From contig NC_091114.1 in the NCBI RefSeq assembly GCF_024713975.1, positions 11,814,001-11,878,000 of the forward strand: a stretch of DNA of 64,000 bases. Reading direction: 5' to 3'. The notes under the pieces were generated by a model, which made no database searches, had not been told where the DNA came from, and saw only the letters and a program-made list of their open reading frames with translations. Within the stretch, counting starts at the first letter, position 1, and every line of letters starts with the position of its first letter. The stretch comes from Paralichthys olivaceus. Taxonomy: Eukaryota > Chordata > Actinopteri > Pleuronectiformes > Paralichthyidae. Positions 62,401-64,000 of this stretch are shown here, piece by piece. The translations under genes and the position numbers were made by a program.

Positions 62401-63971
62401 GGAGAGAGGGAGAGAAGTACACAGTATAAGATTTTTTTTTTTGGCATGCCACGCCAACTGTTTATGACTGTGAGCTACAAAACATATATCCCTGCAACAA
62501 CACTTAAATGTAAACTCCTCTCTTATACTTATATACTTAAGGTTGGTTTACGACTAATATAGTAAATCTCTCCAAGTGTTTATGGTTACAGCTATCATCA
62601 CTCTTATTTCCTCCTTTTGAAGCATCCACACTTGGTACTATATCAACTGGTAATGAATGACAAGCATAGTAAAAAAAAGTTGTAAAAGGGTAAAACTTTA
62701 GTTGTGTAAGAATACTGCACATTAATACAAATTTAAATGTCTTTATAATTATGGTGTGTTTTATATGATAAGTGCATGGGTGAGGGTAAAATCAATTCTA
62801 CGAACTAAGATTATGGCTTTTTAAAAAGAAACAAATATCTCAATGGTTTAGCATCAGTTTTACATTTTATTGTCTTCTTACTTTTTCCCAGCTCTATAAG
62901 GTGAAACTAATTCCTTCTGTGGAATCTAAACCTCCCTTCATATCTTATCTAAAGGCTTCACATATGATAACTGATGAAGGCAGTATTGTCCTGTCTCGGT
63001 CCCTGTGTTAAAAATTGATTTTTCTTTCCTCCTCTCCTCCTCGTCCAGAGTTGAGCTGTGAGCTGAGTCATCGCTCTTTTTTCTTCTAACTGTAGTATTT
63101 GTAAAGTTGGAGTCCGTTAACTGTGACTCACCCTCACTTCAGTTTTGGAGACGTGGAGACGTGGTTCAGGGACTCGAACCATGGAAAAATTCAGTATTAT
63201 AAGGGTGTGACAGAAGAAATGTGTTTTTTGTTTACCAGCAGCAGTTTAAGATTAACTGTAATTATCACAAAATAAAGACGGGTTTCTCTTGAAAAAGAAA
63301 CTGCCTGATCAAATAAAGATTAAATAAAAATAGAAACATTACTTTGTGGTTTAGATGCTGAAAAAGTATTTCCATTAAGTTAAGAAAAACATTCAAGATC
63401 ATAACATCAAAACCTATAAAACTACATAAAAAGTATCTGCAGTAAATCATCAGTAAACTATGTGAATGTGGTTCAATTGGGTTTAATTGTAGCCTAAATA
63501 TAGCCTGCAACATACAAGAAATGTCTCTGCAAGAAAATTATATAAATCAGCGTCGGAGCTGTTATTGAAGAGATATTAGCAGGTAATTCAAGAAATTCTG
63601 AACTTTATCCCTTATTTGACTAGAGGTGAAACTTCTCAGAGTTTGTTTGGTCTGTCTAAAGTTCTTCCAGGTTTGTCACGTTCCCCCTGATGTTGTTGTG
63701 TACAGTGGCTTCAGCTCAGTGCCGTTTTAATTGTGTTAAAGAGTTAATCTGTTGTAGCCATCTTCTTCTAAACGCTCTGCTTTTGAAGTCACTGGAGCGT
63801 TCTCCTTGCTAATTCCCAACACCACTGTTATCTCTCTCTCTCTCTCTCCCTTCCCCTCTCACTTTTGCATGAGTGTCTAACTCCCCCTCTCTCGCTCTCT
63901 CTCCCCCATTTTCCAGCAAACTCCGACGCCCTGAAAGCCATGGTTCATGAGAACAGCATTGATTCTGATGG
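52403..63971 (+). CDS. rell1: RELT-like protein 1 (3' part beyond the window)
   Basis: Well supported exons: 57958-58161, 61000-61071 and 63917-63971 (GT-AG, in phase; the gene continues past the right edge). They encode an HETPVTAGGGG lead, a PDYIAF stretch, one transmembrane segment (VLVPVFFLLGLLGVVICHVL), the membrane-proximal KRKGYRCTTEA, then ELNDTLSENNDTVGQIVHYIMRNE and ANSDALKAMVHENS. These match RELL1 more closely than RELL2 or RELT. RELT-family proteins are single-pass membrane proteins linked to the kinase OXSR1 and p38 signalling; this is known of the family, not seen here. The first exon (52403-52427, MAHPTMAT) is provisional: its phase fits and it lies in a CpG island with donor CAC then GTAAGT, but it encodes no signal peptide, unlike human RELL1 exon 1. 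Confidence 0.85.
52885..53035 (+). repeat. Fish interspersed repeat remnant in rell1 intron 1
   Basis: GAGTGACATCTAGTGGTGAAG, GTTGCAGCCGAACACCCCTC, ACCTCACCCTCCACTTC and GAGAACCTGTGG form the usual order of a short non-autonomous element common in percomorphs (recognised from memory). Confidence 0.55.
54140..54194. repeat. (AT)n microsatellite
   Basis: AT dinucleotide tract with one GT interruption near 54151. Confidence 0.95.
56394..56473. repeat. (CA)n microsatellite, 40 units
   Basis: The longest CA tract in the window, about 80 bases. Confidence 0.97.
56595..56607 (-). promoter_or_regulatory. DR1 nuclear-receptor element
   Basis: Plus-strand TGACCTCTGACCT is AGGTCA-G-AGGTCA on the minus strand, a perfect direct repeat with one-base spacing, the RXR/PPAR/HNF4 layout. 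Occupancy is unknown. Confidence 0.35.
61735..61990 (+). repeat. Interspersed repeat copy in rell1 intron 3
   Basis: Begins TGCCCCCTGGTGGCTGGCTG, then CCAGCCTCCTCCATGTTAG, GGATGGGACATTGGCC, TTTTGGTTTTGATTAGTTATTTAATG, and ends with AGATGGCCGCCCCCG. The same order of blocks occurs at 44105-44310. Confidence 0.6.
62041..63840 (+). other. rell1: rell1 intron 3 (distal part)
   Basis: AT-rich intronic DNA with no recognisable exon on either strand; a (CT)n tract lies just before the exon at 63917. The open frames at about 62122-62467 have no family resemblance. Confidence 0.55.
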
Positions 63972-64000
63972 GTAAGTGTCTCACTCAAAAACAATAAAAT

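Overview
The window is eukaryotic, from a ray-finned (teleost) fish. Genes are split into many short exons with GT-AG introns, and intergenic DNA is AT-rich with many long (CA)n tracts. There are degenerate non-LTR retrotransposon and tRNA-derived SINE remnants, and every recognisable gene is a vertebrate gene in its fish form. No prokaryotic signal, CRISPR array or prophage is present. All exon models were read by hand: each junction was checked for GT/AG and for a reading phase that restores the family's protein.

Layout. 1-5.4 kb is intergenic and holds two LINE fragments. 5.4-7.7 kb (minus strand) is cnpy4, an ER-resident saposin-like protein, six coding exons. 7.7-12 kb is non-coding upstream DNA with four (CA)n tracts, a purine tract and a repeat carrying an oestrogen-response-element palindrome. 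12-18.1 kb (plus) is a calpain-5-type protease, twelve coding exons, with a complete catalytic triad and an unusual charged insertion. 19.6-23.4 kb (plus) is tmem272-like, a four-pass membrane protein. 24.8-30.9 kb (minus) is pcolce, procollagen C-proteinase enhancer, nine exons, with a very long Lys/Pro linker. 31.9-48.8 kb (minus) is per1, a period circadian regulator, nineteen coding exons and two candidate 5' non-coding exons, each in a CpG-rich promoter with a CACGTG E-box. 49.2-49.5 kb is a 39-bp minisatellite. 52.1 kb to the right edge (plus) is a RELL1-type gene, head to head with per1, whose 3' part lies outside the window.

The genes do not form one pathway. cnpy4 (folding of secreted and surface proteins), pcolce (extracellular collagen maturation), the calpain (cytosolic proteolysis), tmem272 and rell1 (membrane proteins) and per1 (clock) are neighbours by chromosomal history. 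In human, CNPY4 and PCOLCE both lie at 7q22 whereas PER1 is on 17p, so this fish linkage mixes two human segments.

The points most worth a second look are the ~146-residue, acid-free Lys/Pro linker in pcolce, the ~75-residue insertion in the calpain, two perfect AGGTCAnnnTGACCT palindromes inside repeat remnants, a tandem E-box pair in cnpy4 intron 1, the two E-box promoters of per1, and the absence of a visible signal-peptide exon for rell1.
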